A stretch of DNA of 64,000 bases from Mucilaginibacter sp. (lineage in GTDB: Bacteria; Bacteroidota; Bacteroidia; Sphingobacteriales; Sphingobacteriaceae). A model generated the notes under the pieces. It made no database searches. It worked only from the letters and a program-made list of their open reading frames with translations, and was not told where the DNA came from. Location: positions 1 through 64,000 of the forward strand of contig NZ_JANYGQ010000026.1 of assembly GCF_025359345.1 (NCBI RefSeq). Direction: 5' to 3'. This document shows, one piece after another, positions 35,483 to 44,494 of this stretch. Numbering within the stretch: the stretch's first letter is position 1; each line of letters begins with the position of its first letter. A program made the translations under genes and the position numbers.

Positions 35483-35529
35483 TACCCCCTGCGGGGTGAT
35501 AGATTAAAGCTTCGTTGAAGGTATCTTTA
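35483..35529 (+). promoter_or_regulatory. TACCCC-N5-GGG operator with -7-like box at 31 bp
   Basis: The palindrome (35483-35499) is centred at 35491. TATCTTTA, a 7/8 match to TAnnTTTG, starts at 35522, exactly 31 bp downstream. This is the same geometry as at three exact-match promoters in the window (38.3, 48.9 and 49.0 kb). No annotated gene starts nearby; the next plus-strand gene is 270 nt away beyond a terminator. Confidence 0.5.
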
Positions 35530-35531
35530 GC

Positions 35532-35714
35532 TTTGGCAATCGAGCGTGTTGTATGTCAATTGTGAAGGCATGTATTCGGCAATGTCAACAGATGATGGAA
35601 AAACCTGCCAGGTGTCATAAACTAATTCTTATATCGTAAAAATAACGGGCAAAACTATATAAACTAAACACCAAAACTGAAACAGCGGGCGCGAAAGTGC
35701 CTGCTGTTTTTTTG
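35532..35714 (+). ncRNA. Candidate small RNA or micro-ORF transcript
   Basis: This interval is bounded by the operator/-7-like box at 35483-35529 and by a terminator-like hairpin at 35681-35708. It contains a 28-codon ORF (ATG 35553 to TAA 35637) encoding a Cys-containing peptide starting MSIVKACIRQ, without a recognisable Shine-Dalgarno. The transcript could be an sRNA, a micro-protein mRNA, or an attenuated leader of the amidohydrolase gene. It is predicted from signals only. Confidence 0.3.
35681..35714 (+). terminator. Rho-independent terminator with no annotated gene upstream
   Basis: AACAGCGGGC (35681-35690) pairs with GCCTGCTGTT (35699-35708), with one G-T wobble, and is followed by a T-run. 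It stands 480 nt after the SDR terminator and 83 nt before the amidohydrolase ATG. Confidence 0.65.
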
Positions 35715-35796
35715 TAAAATGTTTACAATAATTTGGCTATGATTTTAGTTTAGTTTCAACATATTTGTTTACTTAATATTTGTACATCAACCTAAA

Positions 35797-36942
35797 ATGA
35801 AATCATTAAAACTTGTTTTTCTTGCACTGTTAATCGCATCTGCTTTTACATTGTCTGCGCAGGATAAAATGGACATAGAAACATATAACCCAAAATCGAC
35901 ACTTGTTGTAAAACAGCACTTAATTAAAAAAGCCAAGTACCCCTTTATTGATGTGCACAACCACCAATGGGATATGCCCAGCCAAAACCTGGGAGAGTTA
36001 TTAAACGATATGAACGGCCTAAATATGGCGGCGATGGTAAACTTGAGCGGCAGGGGTGGTAAAATGGTTGATAACTACTATAAAGGGCGCAGTTTATTCA
36101 GCGTAAACGGTCCTGAATATTTTAACCGCACAATGGACAATGTGCGTAAAAATGGCAAGGGCAGGATACTGGTTTTTACCAACATTGACTGGACCGGAAT
36201 TGGCGACCCGAACTGGACTAAAAACACCGTTGCACAGCTTGAAAAAGATGTAAAAAATGGCGCCAGCGGGCTGAAGGTATACAAGGAGTTAGGGCTTGAA
36301 ATTTACGATAAAACCGGCAAACGGGTGGCTGTTGACGATCCGCGCATCGATCCCATTTGGGAAAAATGTGGCGAGCTGAAAATACCTGTGCTGATACACA
36401 CCGGCGAACCTATTGCCTTTTTTGATAAAATGGATAATACCAATGAGCGCTGGCTTGAATTGAAATTACACCCTGGCAGGGCCAGGCCGGCACCGCAGTA
36501 TCCCAGTTGGCAACAGGTAATGGGCGAGCAGCACCGCGCTTTTGCAAAGCACCCGCACACCACTTTTATTGCCGCGCATTTGGATTGGCTGCCCAACAAC
36601 CTTGACGCACTAGGCAAACTGCTCGACTCATTACCTAATGTAATGACCGAGTTTGCAGCTGTAATGGAAGAAATTGGAAGAGAGCCCAGGACTGCCCGCA
36701 ACTTCTTTATTAAATACCAGGACAGGATATTGTTTGGCAAAGATACCTGGAGCGTACCCGAATATGGTTTTTACTTCAGGATGTTGGAAACGGATGATGA
36801 ATACTTTCCGCCGCTAAGAAAATACCATGCTTTCTGGAGCATGTACGGGCTAAACCTGCCCGATGATGTGCTTAGAAAAATTTATTATAAAAACGGGCTG
36901 AAACTATTTCCCAAAATAGATAAATCGTTGTTCCCCGGATAG
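35797..36942 (+). CDS. Exported amidohydrolase (PF04909-type metal-dependent hydrolase)
   Basis: The product has 381 residues with a signal peptide (MKSLKLVFLALLIASAFTLSAQ). The TIM-barrel amidohydrolase pattern is visible: FIDVHNHQ (D52, H54, H56) on strand one, PVLIHTGEP in the middle, FIAAHLDWLPNN for the next His, and FGKDTW with the late Asp. The long GxxxxDPNW and GLKVYKELG segments are seen in the amidohydrolase-2 branch, which includes decarboxylases and lactonases. It is probably periplasmic. Its stop lies 2 nt from the stop of the convergent AraC gene, so the two transcripts overlap. It may process a ligand imported by the neighbouring SusC/D system; this is inference. Confidence 0.82.
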   Translation: MKSLKLVFLALLIASAFTLSAQDKMDIETYNPKSTLVVKQHLIKKAKYPFIDVHNHQWDMPSQNLGELLNDMNGLNMAAMVNLSGRGGKMVDNYYKGRSLFSVNGPEYFNRTMDNVRKNGKGRILVFTNIDWTGIGDPNWTKNTVAQLEKDVKNGASGLKVYKELGLEIYDKTGKRVAVDDPRIDPIWEKCGELKIPVLIHTGEPIAFFDKMDNTNERWLELKLHPGRARPAPQYPSWQQVMGEQHRAFAKHPHTTFIAAHLDWLPNNLDALGKLLDSLPNVMTEFAAVMEEIGREPRTARNFFIKYQDRILFGKDTWSVPEYGFYFRMLETDDEYFPPLRKYHAFWSMYGLNLPDDVLRKIYYKNGLKLFPKIDKSLFPG

Positions 36943-36944
36943 GG

Positions 36945-37820
36945 TTAAGCGGCTATACCGGTTCTGAAATTGCCGGGGGTAATGCCATACCTCCCTTTAA
37001 AAAAGCGGATAAACGAGCTTACATTATCAATTCCAATCATACTCACAATTTCATTTATCTCGTAACGCGTGTTTTTTAACATGTGTTTAGCCTGGCCAAG
37101 CCTTACCTGTATTAAATATTGATACGGAGAGCAATGGAAAGTTTGCTTAAATGTGCGGCAAAAATGTGTTTGCGAAAGGCATGCGTGCTGGCATATCTCG
37201 GTTAATGTTAAAGCCTGGTTGTAATTGCTTATAATATAGTCTTTGGCAATATTTAAACGCTTAAACAACTCTGTGCGGGTTTTATAACTAAGCGCCTTCA
37301 GTTCGTTACTTTTTGTTAAAATTTCTTTGTTATATATCCTGTAAAAGTTTATTAATGAATGCAGCAGGTACTGATCAATCAACATGTCATCAGTAGTATC
37401 CGTATTAATAATTTCCTGCAAATGCAGCAGGTTATATCGCATGTCTCCTTTCAGCGGATAAATGGTTTCTAAAAACACAGGGGCTGAATTTTTGGGAACA
37501 AAAAACGGCTCATCAAGCAATAGCGATTGAGCAGCGGTTGCGCTGTGATGAAAGGAATTTAAAAATTGTGAATCGTATAGAATAGAAATTGTATTGACCG
37601 GTACTTCTGAATAGATTTCCCTGCCAAACACCGTTCCTTCATTAATAATCAGGAAATTTCCGGGCAGGATATTCAGTTTTTTATTGCCTAGTTTATATTG
37701 TTCCTGCCCGTCGATAATCATCCTTATCGAAAACTCGTGGCACTCGTTAGCATAAGTGGCGTTTGTAGTTATTTCGCTGTATATTTTGTTTTGGTTATTT
37801 ACAATCTGGATCTTTTTCAT
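36945..37820 (-). CDS. AraC family transcriptional regulator
   Basis: The product has 291 residues. The N-terminal 120 residues form a cupin-like sensing domain (ILPGNFLIINEGTVFG). The C-terminal 100 residues carry two helix-turn-helix units: LTLTEICQHACLSQTHFCRTFKQTFHCSPYQYL and YEINEIVSMIGIDNVSSFIRFFKGRYGITPGNFR, the second matching the AraC signature. Its ATG overlaps the stop of the VOC gene by 4 nt (ATGA), so the two are translationally coupled and share the promoter at 38262-38308. Likely targets are the amidohydrolase and SusC/D genes beside it; effector unknown. Confidence 0.9.
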   Translation of the reverse strand: MKKIQIVNNQNKIYSEITTNATYANECHEFSIRMIIDGQEQYKLGNKKLNILPGNFLIINEGTVFGREIYSEVPVNTISILYDSQFLNSFHHSATAAQSLLLDEPFFVPKNSAPVFLETIYPLKGDMRYNLLHLQEIINTDTTDDMLIDQYLLHSLINFYRIYNKEILTKSNELKALSYKTRTELFKRLNIAKDYIISNYNQALTLTEICQHACLSQTHFCRTFKQTFHCSPYQYLIQVRLGQAKHMLKNTRYEINEIVSMIGIDNVSSFIRFFKGRYGITPGNFRTGIAA

Positions 37821-38206
37821 AGTTCATCGTTATAATCCCTGTGTTCTATCAAGGTGTATCTGGTGCCGATGTTGTCTACAGCAACTGCTCTTAGCCCATC
37901 GCTGGTATAGCCGGGTATTCCGTCAAATTGTACCCCTTGCTTATCAAGCAGGTAGTAATCCTTCAGGCAGTCGTCGGTATTTATAACTATTGGCGAATTA
38001 TAATCGTCATGATCAGCGTGCAACGCGATGAAATAACTCCGTCCCGATTTGTCGCGGAGCAGAAACCCGGGCCTGCCGGGTTTTTCGGCATTATACAGGT
38101 TACTTACTTTAACAAAGCCCAGGTACTGCGTAAGGAACTTTAGCGTCGCCCGGGGCTCCTTCACACATATTTCCGCATAAGTTAGTTCTTCCGTCATGTC
38201 CTTCAA
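37817..38206 (-). CDS. VOC/glyoxalase-fold protein
   Basis: The product is 129 residues, the size of one VOC unit with two beta-alpha-beta-beta-beta modules (YAEICVKEPRATLKFLTQYLGF and later GLRAVAVDNIGTRYTLIEH). His and Glu residues that may hold a metal are near the ends of the modules (E12 region and E122-H123). Members are glyoxalases, ring-cleaving dioxygenases or binding proteins, so no activity is assigned. The gene is first in a two-gene unit with AraC. Start at 38206 is supported by the exact -7 box 56-63 nt upstream. Confidence 0.7.
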   Translation of the reverse strand: MKDMTEELTYAEICVKEPRATLKFLTQYLGFVKVSNLYNAEKPGRPGFLLRDKSGRSYFIALHADHDDYNSPIVINTDDCLKDYYLLDKQGVQFDGIPGYTSDGLRAVAVDNIGTRYTLIEHRDYNDEL

Positions 38207-38261
38207 GTTTTAGATGGTCAATTACTGTATAAGTTTTAGGGGCCTGTATTTTAATGCATTA

Positions 38262-38308
38262 CAAAGCTACCTGTAATGGCTGCGGCTGCCATACCCCTCA
38301 AGGGGGTA
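38262..38308 (-). promoter_or_regulatory. Operator TACCCC-N5-GGGGTA plus -7 box of the VOC-AraC operon
   Basis: The palindrome 38292-38308 (TACCCC, 5 nt, GGGGTA; perfect arms) is centred at 38300. On the minus strand TAGCTTTG starts at 38269, exactly 31 bp downstream of the centre, and ends at 38262. The arms match the NarL heptamer type TACYYMT. Confidence 0.65.
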
Positions 38309-38527
38309 TTTTTCAGAATAAGCCCTTGACGGGCCTTCCAGGGCGCAAAAAGGCTATAAAAGCATATCGGGTTACAGGGGTAATATCTAACATTACACTT
38401 TGACTAATAACTGACCATATGACTGCAATTTTGTACAAGGAGATCCCTCCATGATTCCGACTCCCTTTATTTAGGTGCTGCTTAAAATAGTCAGCGATGT
38501 AAAACTTCGACTAATCATTAAATTTTT

Positions 38528-41500
38528 ATGAAAAAACTATTACTACTAATACTAGTCATCGTAACTGCCCAGGTAACTGTTGTTTTTGCACAAAGCCGCA
38601 CAATAACAGGTACCGTTACGGGTAAGGATGACAATTTCCCGCTTCCCGGTGTAAGCATAAGCGTACCCGGCACCCAGATTGGTACAGTAACCAACGATTA
38701 TGGTAAATACACTATTAAAGTACCTGCATCGGCAAAGTCGATGGCTTTCTCGTTTGTGGGTTACAACAGGCATGTTGCCGAACTCGGCGCTACAGACATT
38801 ATTAATATAGCGCTCGAAACAAATGCAAAACAATTAAAAGAAGTTATAGTAACCGGCGGTTACGGCATTAAGCAAACAGCAAAATCAAACTCCAACTCGG
38901 CGCAGGTAGTTTCTGCCACAGAATTAAACACAATTCGCGAGCCTAACATTAACAATGCGCTTGCCGGTAAAGTTGCCGGTATCCAGGTGCGCAGCCAGTC
39001 GGCAGCGGCGTTGGGCCGTAATACCGAGGTAAGGTTGCGTGGCGCATCGGGTTTTGGTGCGGGCCAGGGCGCTCTGTATGTTGTTGATGGTACAATCCTT
39101 CCCAATGCAGACGACTTAAACCTCGACGATGTTGAAAGCGTTACCGTTTTACAAGGTGCGGCTGCTGCAGCTTTATTAGGCTCACAGGGTGCTAACGGTG
39201 CGATCGTAATTACCACCTCGAAGGCTAAAAAGAATGGCGGCCTAGGAGTAGACCTTAGGATAGGCGCAACTTTTGACAAGGCTTATATACTACCAAACTA
39301 TCAGAATACCTACGGCGGTGGTAACAACCCGGTATTTACCCAGTACACCTGGAAAGCAGGCGATCCTGATCATTGGAAATCATTAAGCGGTAAATATTAC
39401 CCTGATTATTCGGATGATAGCAGTTGGGGCCCTAAAATGGTTGGCCAGGAATACATCCCATGGTATGCGTGGTACGCAGGTACCCAATATACGGGCAAAA
39501 CTGCCTCATGGACACCACACCCGACAAATGCAGCTGACTTTTTTCAAACAGCACCGCTGCTTGATAACAGCCTTACATTTAATAAATCGGGCGAAGATTA
39601 TAGTTTTAAGTTAGGATACGGCAACCTTTATCAAAAAGGCCTGATACCTAACCAGGATTTGAAAAGGAATACGCTAAACCTGAACTATAACTACGATTTA
39701 AACAAGCATCTGTCGTTAACCTCCAGTATTAACTACACTAACCAAAAACAAAATGGTTTAGTAAATGACGCTTACGGAAACCCCGGAACAGGTGGTCTAA
39801 CACAATGGTTCCACAGGGATTTGGATATGAGTAAATTAAAGGAACTGCGCCATTTGCAATACGGCCCCGGCCAATATGCAACCTGGAACCACAACGACCC
39901 GGCGGCATGGAATCCAGCCAACCCGACTGCGTTTTATGGCGCTAACTTCTGGTACAATTACTATTCATACCAGGATTTGTTGAAAGATCCTTCAAACACC
40001 GATCGCTTTTTTGGAAACATTGCGCTTACCTATAAAGTGAACAATGATTTGAGCTTCAAAATGACCTATCGCAAGCAACAGCTTACAGTATGGCAGGAAA
40101 ATTACACGCCTACTGAATTGGAAATAAGCGCCAATCAAACAGGTGTAAAAGCCGGCTATTCTTCAAATAACGCTTACTCAAACAGGGAAAATCTAGAGTT
40201 TTTGGCCACATATAGTAAAAAAATAAAAGAATTTAAGGTTGATGCCAACGTAGGTACTGATAAATTCCACTGGACATTCAAAAATAACTTTGCTGCAACA
40301 AACAATGGTTTAACTATCCCGGGACTGTATAATGTCGGAAACAGCGTTGATCCGCCAACCATAGTCAATACAAGGATAACCGAGGCATATAATGCAGTTT
40401 TAGGCCACGTGGCTTTTAGCTGGAAAGATTTAATTTTCCTTGATGGTTCGTTACGTAACGACTGGTTTTCAACTTTCCCGCAGGCTAAAAACGATGTATT
40501 ATCAAAATCGGGTGGTATATCATTCGCATTTAGTGATTTGTTGAAAAGCCAGGACAAATGGTTGAGCTATGGTAAACTAAGAGCTACCTACGGGCAAATT
40601 CCTAAGGCATTGGGCAACACCAATGAAACCTTTGGCGCTTACCTTTATCCGGGTGCATCATATACCGTAAACGCACAAAAACTTAACGGGCAACTGGTAC
40701 AAACCACGCCTAACCAAAGTGTTGACGATAAAATCCACGGCTCAACCGTAACGCAAAAAGAGCTGGGCTTGGATCTGCGTTTCCTGAGCGACAGGATCGG
40801 AATTTCCGGCACTTACTGGACAGGTTCAGAAACTGGTATACCAGCATCAATAGGTGTTAATGGGGCCAGCGGTGTAAACTCAATATTAACCAACTTTGGC
40901 GATGTTGAGAAAAAAGGCTTTGACTTAAACATCAATGTCTACCCGGTAAGGATCCCGAATTTTTCGTGGAACATCTCGTTAACGTACTCTAATCTTTTAG
41001 AGGATAAAGTTGTCGAGATCAGCAATAAATATAACGTGCAACAAATTATTGTGGCGCTAAACACAAACTTTGGTTCTGCAGGCGTTCCATTCCTGGTTCA
41101 AAAAGCTGGTTTACCATGGGGACAGATTTTCGGACCTGGCGTGTTGCGTAATTCTGCCGGCGTGCCAATTTTAGGTGCCGACGGATTTTACCAGCGTAAC
41201 CCAAGCGTTTATTTTGGCAGCGCGCTCCCAAAACATACAGGTGGTATACAAAACACGTTCAACCTGTTTAAGGATATCGCTTTCAACTTTAACATAGATT
41301 ACCAGTTTGGTGGCAAATTCGCTTCATTAACTGATGCCTTCGGTTCATTCTCTGGTACAACTTACCGTACTGCAGCATTAAACGATAAAGGTAACCCTGT
41401 GCGTGATGCTGTTGCCGACGGCGGTGGTATCCACCAGGTTGGTGTTGACGCAAACGGCAAACCGGTTAGCATGTATGTAAGTGCTTATGATTACTATCAC

Positions 41501-41776
41501 AATAACTTTAACAACGGTACTGAAGATGAGTTTGTTTATGACTTAACCTTCATTAAACTGCGTGAGGCCGGTATTTCATACAAAATCCCGGTTAAAAAGT
41601 GGGGCCTTAGTAACGTCATCAAAAATGCAACATTCCAGATACAGGCGCATGACCTTTGGTTAATTTATGCTAAAACCAAAGATTTCGACCCATCGCAAAT
41701 AAGCGCGGTACAGGGCGAATCGGCGCAGTTGCCTGGCACACGTGGCTTTGGATTTAACTTAAAAGTAGGTTTCTGA
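38528..41776 (+). CDS. SusC/RagA-type TonB-dependent outer-membrane transporter
   Basis: The product has 1,082 residues with a signal peptide (cleavage near VFAQ). Residues about 22-105 are the carboxypeptidase-regulatory-like domain (TITGTVTGKDDNFPLPGVSISVPGTQIGT in pieces). The TonB plug follows (LKEVIVTGGYG, NNALAGKVAGIQVRSQS, LYVVDGTIL, GSQGANGAIVITT), then a long beta-barrel ending with an aromatic residue (KVGF). It forms the transport channel partner of the SusD-like lipoprotein 40 nt downstream. No FecR/sigma pair adjoins it; control is more likely through AraC or the NarL-type regulators nearby. The substrate is unknown because no glycoside hydrolase is present in the window. Confidence 0.93.
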   Translation: MKKLLLLILVIVTAQVTVVFAQSRTITGTVTGKDDNFPLPGVSISVPGTQIGTVTNDYGKYTIKVPASAKSMAFSFVGYNRHVAELGATDIINIALETNAKQLKEVIVTGGYGIKQTAKSNSNSAQVVSATELNTIREPNINNALAGKVAGIQVRSQSAAALGRNTEVRLRGASGFGAGQGALYVVDGTILPNADDLNLDDVESVTVLQGAAAAALLGSQGANGAIVITTSKAKKNGGLGVDLRIGATFDKAYILPNYQNTYGGGNNPVFTQYTWKAGDPDHWKSLSGKYYPDYSDDSSWGPKMVGQEYIPWYAWYAGTQYTGKTASWTPHPTNAADFFQTAPLLDNSLTFNKSGEDYSFKLGYGNLYQKGLIPNQDLKRNTLNLNYNYDLNKHLSLTSSINYTNQKQNGLVNDAYGNPGTGGLTQWFHRDLDMSKLKELRHLQYGPGQYATWNHNDPAAWNPANPTAFYGANFWYNYYSYQDLLKDPSNTDRFFGNIALTYKVNNDLSFKMTYRKQQLTVWQENYTPTELEISANQTGVKAGYSSNNAYSNRENLEFLATYSKKIKEFKVDANVGTDKFHWTFKNNFAATNNGLTIPGLYNVGNSVDPPTIVNTRITEAYNAVLGHVAFSWKDLIFLDGSLRNDWFSTFPQAKNDVLSKSGGISFAFSDLLKSQDKWLSYGKLRATYGQIPKALGNTNETFGAYLYPGASYTVNAQKLNGQLVQTTPNQSVDDKIHGSTVTQKELGLDLRFLSDRIGISGTYWTGSETGIPASIGVNGASGVNSILTNFGDVEKKGFDLNINVYPVRIPNFSWNISLTYSNLLEDKVVEISNKYNVQQIIVALNTNFGSAGVPFLVQKAGLPWGQIFGPGVLRNSAGVPILGADGFYQRNPSVYFGSALPKHTGGIQNTFNLFKDIAFNFNIDYQFGGKFASLTDAFGSFSGTTYRTAALNDKGNPVRDAVADGGGIHQVGVDANGKPVSMYVSAYDYYHNNFNNGTEDEFVYDLTFIKLREAGISYKIPVKKWGLSNVIKNATFQIQAHDLWLIYAKTKDFDPSQISAVQGESAQLPGTRGFGFNLKVGF

Positions 41777-41816
41777 CAACTAGCTAAAACGAAAACTTAA
41801 TTTAAATATTTAAAGG

Positions 41817-43289
41817 ATGAAAAAGATTTATATATACACGCTTACTACCCTGATGCTTTGGGGAGCGGCGAGTTGTAAAAAACCCAACGATTTTGGCACT
41901 ACTAACCTGAACCCCGATGCGGTTACCCAACCGGTTGTTCCGGCCTTGTTGGCAAGTGTCGAAAATGACCTCCCGGTGTACGGCTCAACCGGCTTTGCTT
42001 TGGGGCAGGGCGCATACGCGCAGTATTTTTCTGAAACACAATACCCTGGCGTTTCACTCTATGCAACCCCTGCAGTGGGCTTTACCGGCCCTTACGTAAC
42101 TGATTTGTATGATTGCCAAAACGTGATCGGGCTTAATCAAAGCAAAAACTCCGTTGCAGTGGCTACCATTATGCAGCAATATATTTACTGGGTATTAACC
42201 GATACTTTCGGCGATATACCTTATAGCCAGGCATTGCAGGGATTGAAAGCTATTACGCCGGCATATGATAAGCAAGAGGATATTTACAAAGGCATTGTTA
42301 CCAAAGTTGCAGCTGCTGTTGCTTCAATGGATGGTGGTACGGTACCCGGAGACCTTTTTTATGGCGGCGATGCTGCCGGGTGGAAAAGAGCCGGTAATTC
42401 GTTAGTAATGATGGTTTCGATCCAGGCATCCAAAAAGGTACCAGGTGCAAGCGATTTTTATGCGACGGCTTTTAAGGCAGCATTAGCTGCGGGGCCGATT
42501 ACTACCAATGCCCAAAACTTTGCTTTCGCTTTTCCAGGGGGTACCTATAAATCGCCATGGTATGCTTTATACAACGGACGTACCGACTGGGCCGAAAGCA
42601 AAACCATGACCGACTACACCAAGGCAACGGGCGACGGGCGCCAGCTGATGTTTGGCGGCTCGTTTAGCGACCCCGGACAAACAACAGGCGGAACCGTTAC
42701 GTCCAGCAATGGTGTGCCATACGGTGTGGACCGCACAACTGCTAATAATTACATAGCTGCAAATGCTGACTGGGCGCTTGTGATGCGGGCCGACCAACGG
42801 CAAGATGCAGCGACGGTTAACATCATTGACGCGGCTGAAGTTACCCTGGCAACTGCTGAGGCAATCAACATTGGCTGGGTTACCGGCGATTTGGTAGCTA
42901 CTTATCAAAATGGTATAAAACTATCATTTGAGCAATGGGGCGTCGATCCGCCTACTCCAACTTACCTCGCTAACGCGAGTGTTGCAATTAGCGCAACACC
43001 AGGCGCTGCAAACGCAAAAAATATTGCGGTGCAACAATGGGTAAGCGGCTATCCTGACGGGCACATTGGTTGGAACATCTGGCGTAAAACCGGTTACCCG
43101 GTGTTAACTCCTGCGCCTGCTGCTTCAAATGCATCAAAAAAAATAGTAAGGCGGTTTATTTACACTTCGGCCGAACAGCAAACAAATGGTGTAAGCGTAA
43201 ATGCAGCCATTGCCAGGGAAGTACCTACCGCAGGTACCGACTCGCAGGATAACGCAGTTTGGTGGGATGTAATTGGCCAAACTCCGTGA
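41817..43289 (+). CDS. SusD-like outer-membrane lipoprotein (SusD-like_2 type)
   Basis: The product has 490 residues. The lipobox is GAASC (C20), followed by KKPNDFGTTNLNPDAVT, typical of the SusD/RagB second subfamily. IYWVLTDTFGDIPYSQALQG is the most diagnostic stretch of the alpha-helical SusD fold, and GWNIWRKTGYPVLTP near the end is also characteristic. It caps the SusC channel on the cell surface and binds the substrate. It lies 40 nt after SusC, in the same operon, and 97 nt before the DUF1735 gene. Confidence 0.92.
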   Translation: MKKIYIYTLTTLMLWGAASCKKPNDFGTTNLNPDAVTQPVVPALLASVENDLPVYGSTGFALGQGAYAQYFSETQYPGVSLYATPAVGFTGPYVTDLYDCQNVIGLNQSKNSVAVATIMQQYIYWVLTDTFGDIPYSQALQGLKAITPAYDKQEDIYKGIVTKVAAAVASMDGGTVPGDLFYGGDAAGWKRAGNSLVMMVSIQASKKVPGASDFYATAFKAALAAGPITTNAQNFAFAFPGGTYKSPWYALYNGRTDWAESKTMTDYTKATGDGRQLMFGGSFSDPGQTTGGTVTSSNGVPYGVDRTTANNYIAANADWALVMRADQRQDAATVNIIDAAEVTLATAEAINIGWVTGDLVATYQNGIKLSFEQWGVDPPTPTYLANASVAISATPGAANAKNIAVQQWVSGYPDGHIGWNIWRKTGYPVLTPAPAASNASKKIVRRFIYTSAEQQTNGVSVNAAIAREVPTAGTDSQDNAVWWDVIGQTP

Positions 43290-43321
43290 GTTTAATTTAG
43301 CTTTTAACAATAAGTCAAACT

Positions 43322-43359
43322 ATCATGGGCGGCAATCAAACACTGGTTGCGCTCATGAT
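43322..43359 (+). other. Imperfect inverted repeat between SusD and DUF1735 genes
   Basis: ATCATGGGCGGCAA and TTGCGCTCATGAT can pair with one bulge and one mismatch. There is no T-run. It may set the relative amount of the two lipoprotein messages. Confidence 0.3.
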
Positions 43360-43386
43360 AATTAAACAACACTAAAAGAATTAAAG

Positions 43387-44289
43387 ATGAAAAATAAATT
43401 TTTACAATACACGTTCCTCGGCTGCTTGCTGATGCTTCTTTTTAGCGCCTGCCGCAAAGACCCTTTTAGCGGGACAGAAACAAAGCAATCGGGTAAAACT
43501 TATGTTTATATTACCGAAGCCCAGGAAAATGACCTGCATTTTTTGCCATTTACAGATAAAAAAACGGTAACAGTATTTACCTTAAGGAGAGATGCTGCAA
43601 ATAGCGCCGACCTGCAAAAATTGGCTTCAATTGTTTTAACCTCGCTTGATTTGGCTGCATTTAATACAGCAAACGGAACCGACTATACGCCGATACCGGG
43701 CGCACTTGCTACCCAGACTGCCGATGCAAGCATAGTAACTTCGGCAACCGGTGTCACTTTCAACCTGGCTCCAGGTGTTTTTGCTAAAAACTATTCGCTG
43801 GATATCGATGGTTCAAAATTCGACCCGTCAAAAAAATATGCAGTATTGCTGGCAATCACAAATTTTAGCGGGTATTCTAAAATGCATGCCCCTAACGGTG
43901 TGGCGTTAGATACAATACTTGTTACTTTGGGGGTTAAGAACATATATGACGGTATATACCACGCAGCCGGATTATTTACCAGGTTAAACGCTGATTTGAG
44001 TCAAATTGATCAAAGGGTAATTAACCAGGACAAAACATTAGGTACGGTTGATGCCTCTACAGTTTCCTCAACTGCAGCTGATTTGGGTGATGGCGATCCG
44101 ATAACGTTAAAGGTTAATGCAGACAATTCTGTTACTGTAACCTTCGTCGGCAGCAGTTTAGCCAATTTACCTCCTCCTTATACACAAGTAGGCGACAATT
44201 GGTATGACCCAACAACAAAGACTTTTACGTTGCATTATCAATACAGGGGCGGACTACGAACCACTGAAGAAACACTTACACTGAAGTAA
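43387..44289 (+). CDS. DUF1735 (BT_3987-type) surface lipoprotein
   Basis: The product has 300 residues. The lipobox is LFSAC (C21). The first part (TYVYITEAQENDLHFLPF ... AFNTANGTDYTPIPGA, FDPSKKYAVLLAITNFSG in pieces) matches the DUF1735 immunoglobulin-like fold found in accessory lipoproteins of SusC/D loci. The C-terminal 120 residues (IYDGIYHAAGLFTR onward) form a further beta-rich module, possibly the ligand-binding one. It is third in the SusC-SusD-DUF1735 operon and ended by a hairpin. Such proteins bind the locus substrate or act as surface enzymes; no catalytic residues are evident. Confidence 0.82.
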   Translation: MKNKFLQYTFLGCLLMLLFSACRKDPFSGTETKQSGKTYVYITEAQENDLHFLPFTDKKTVTVFTLRRDAANSADLQKLASIVLTSLDLAAFNTANGTDYTPIPGALATQTADASIVTSATGVTFNLAPGVFAKNYSLDIDGSKFDPSKKYAVLLAITNFSGYSKMHAPNGVALDTILVTLGVKNIYDGIYHAAGLFTRLNADLSQIDQRVINQDKTLGTVDASTVSSTAADLGDGDPITLKVNADNSVTVTFVGSSLANLPPPYTQVGDNWYDPTTKTFTLHYQYRGGLRTTEETLTLK

Positions 44290-44316
44290 TAAGCCAGGTA
44301 TTAAATTAACAAGAAG

Positions 44317-44339
44317 GCCGATCATAAAAAATGATCGGC
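44317..44339 (+). terminator. Terminator of the SusC-SusD-DUF1735 operon
   Basis: GCCGATCAT (44317-44325) pairs with ATGATCGGC (44331-44339), loop AAAAA, followed by TTTGTTGTT. Confidence 0.82.
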
Positions 44340-44494
44340 TTTGTTGTTAAAAAAGGCGTGCATCCAGTTTTAAGCGGTGTTTAAACAATACATTATTTGG
44401 GGGCTTTGGCACATTTGCTTACTATATTAATGTATATTATTACCGCATATACAATAAAGTGTAAAAGGTGCATGTACATATAAACGCCCCGGCA

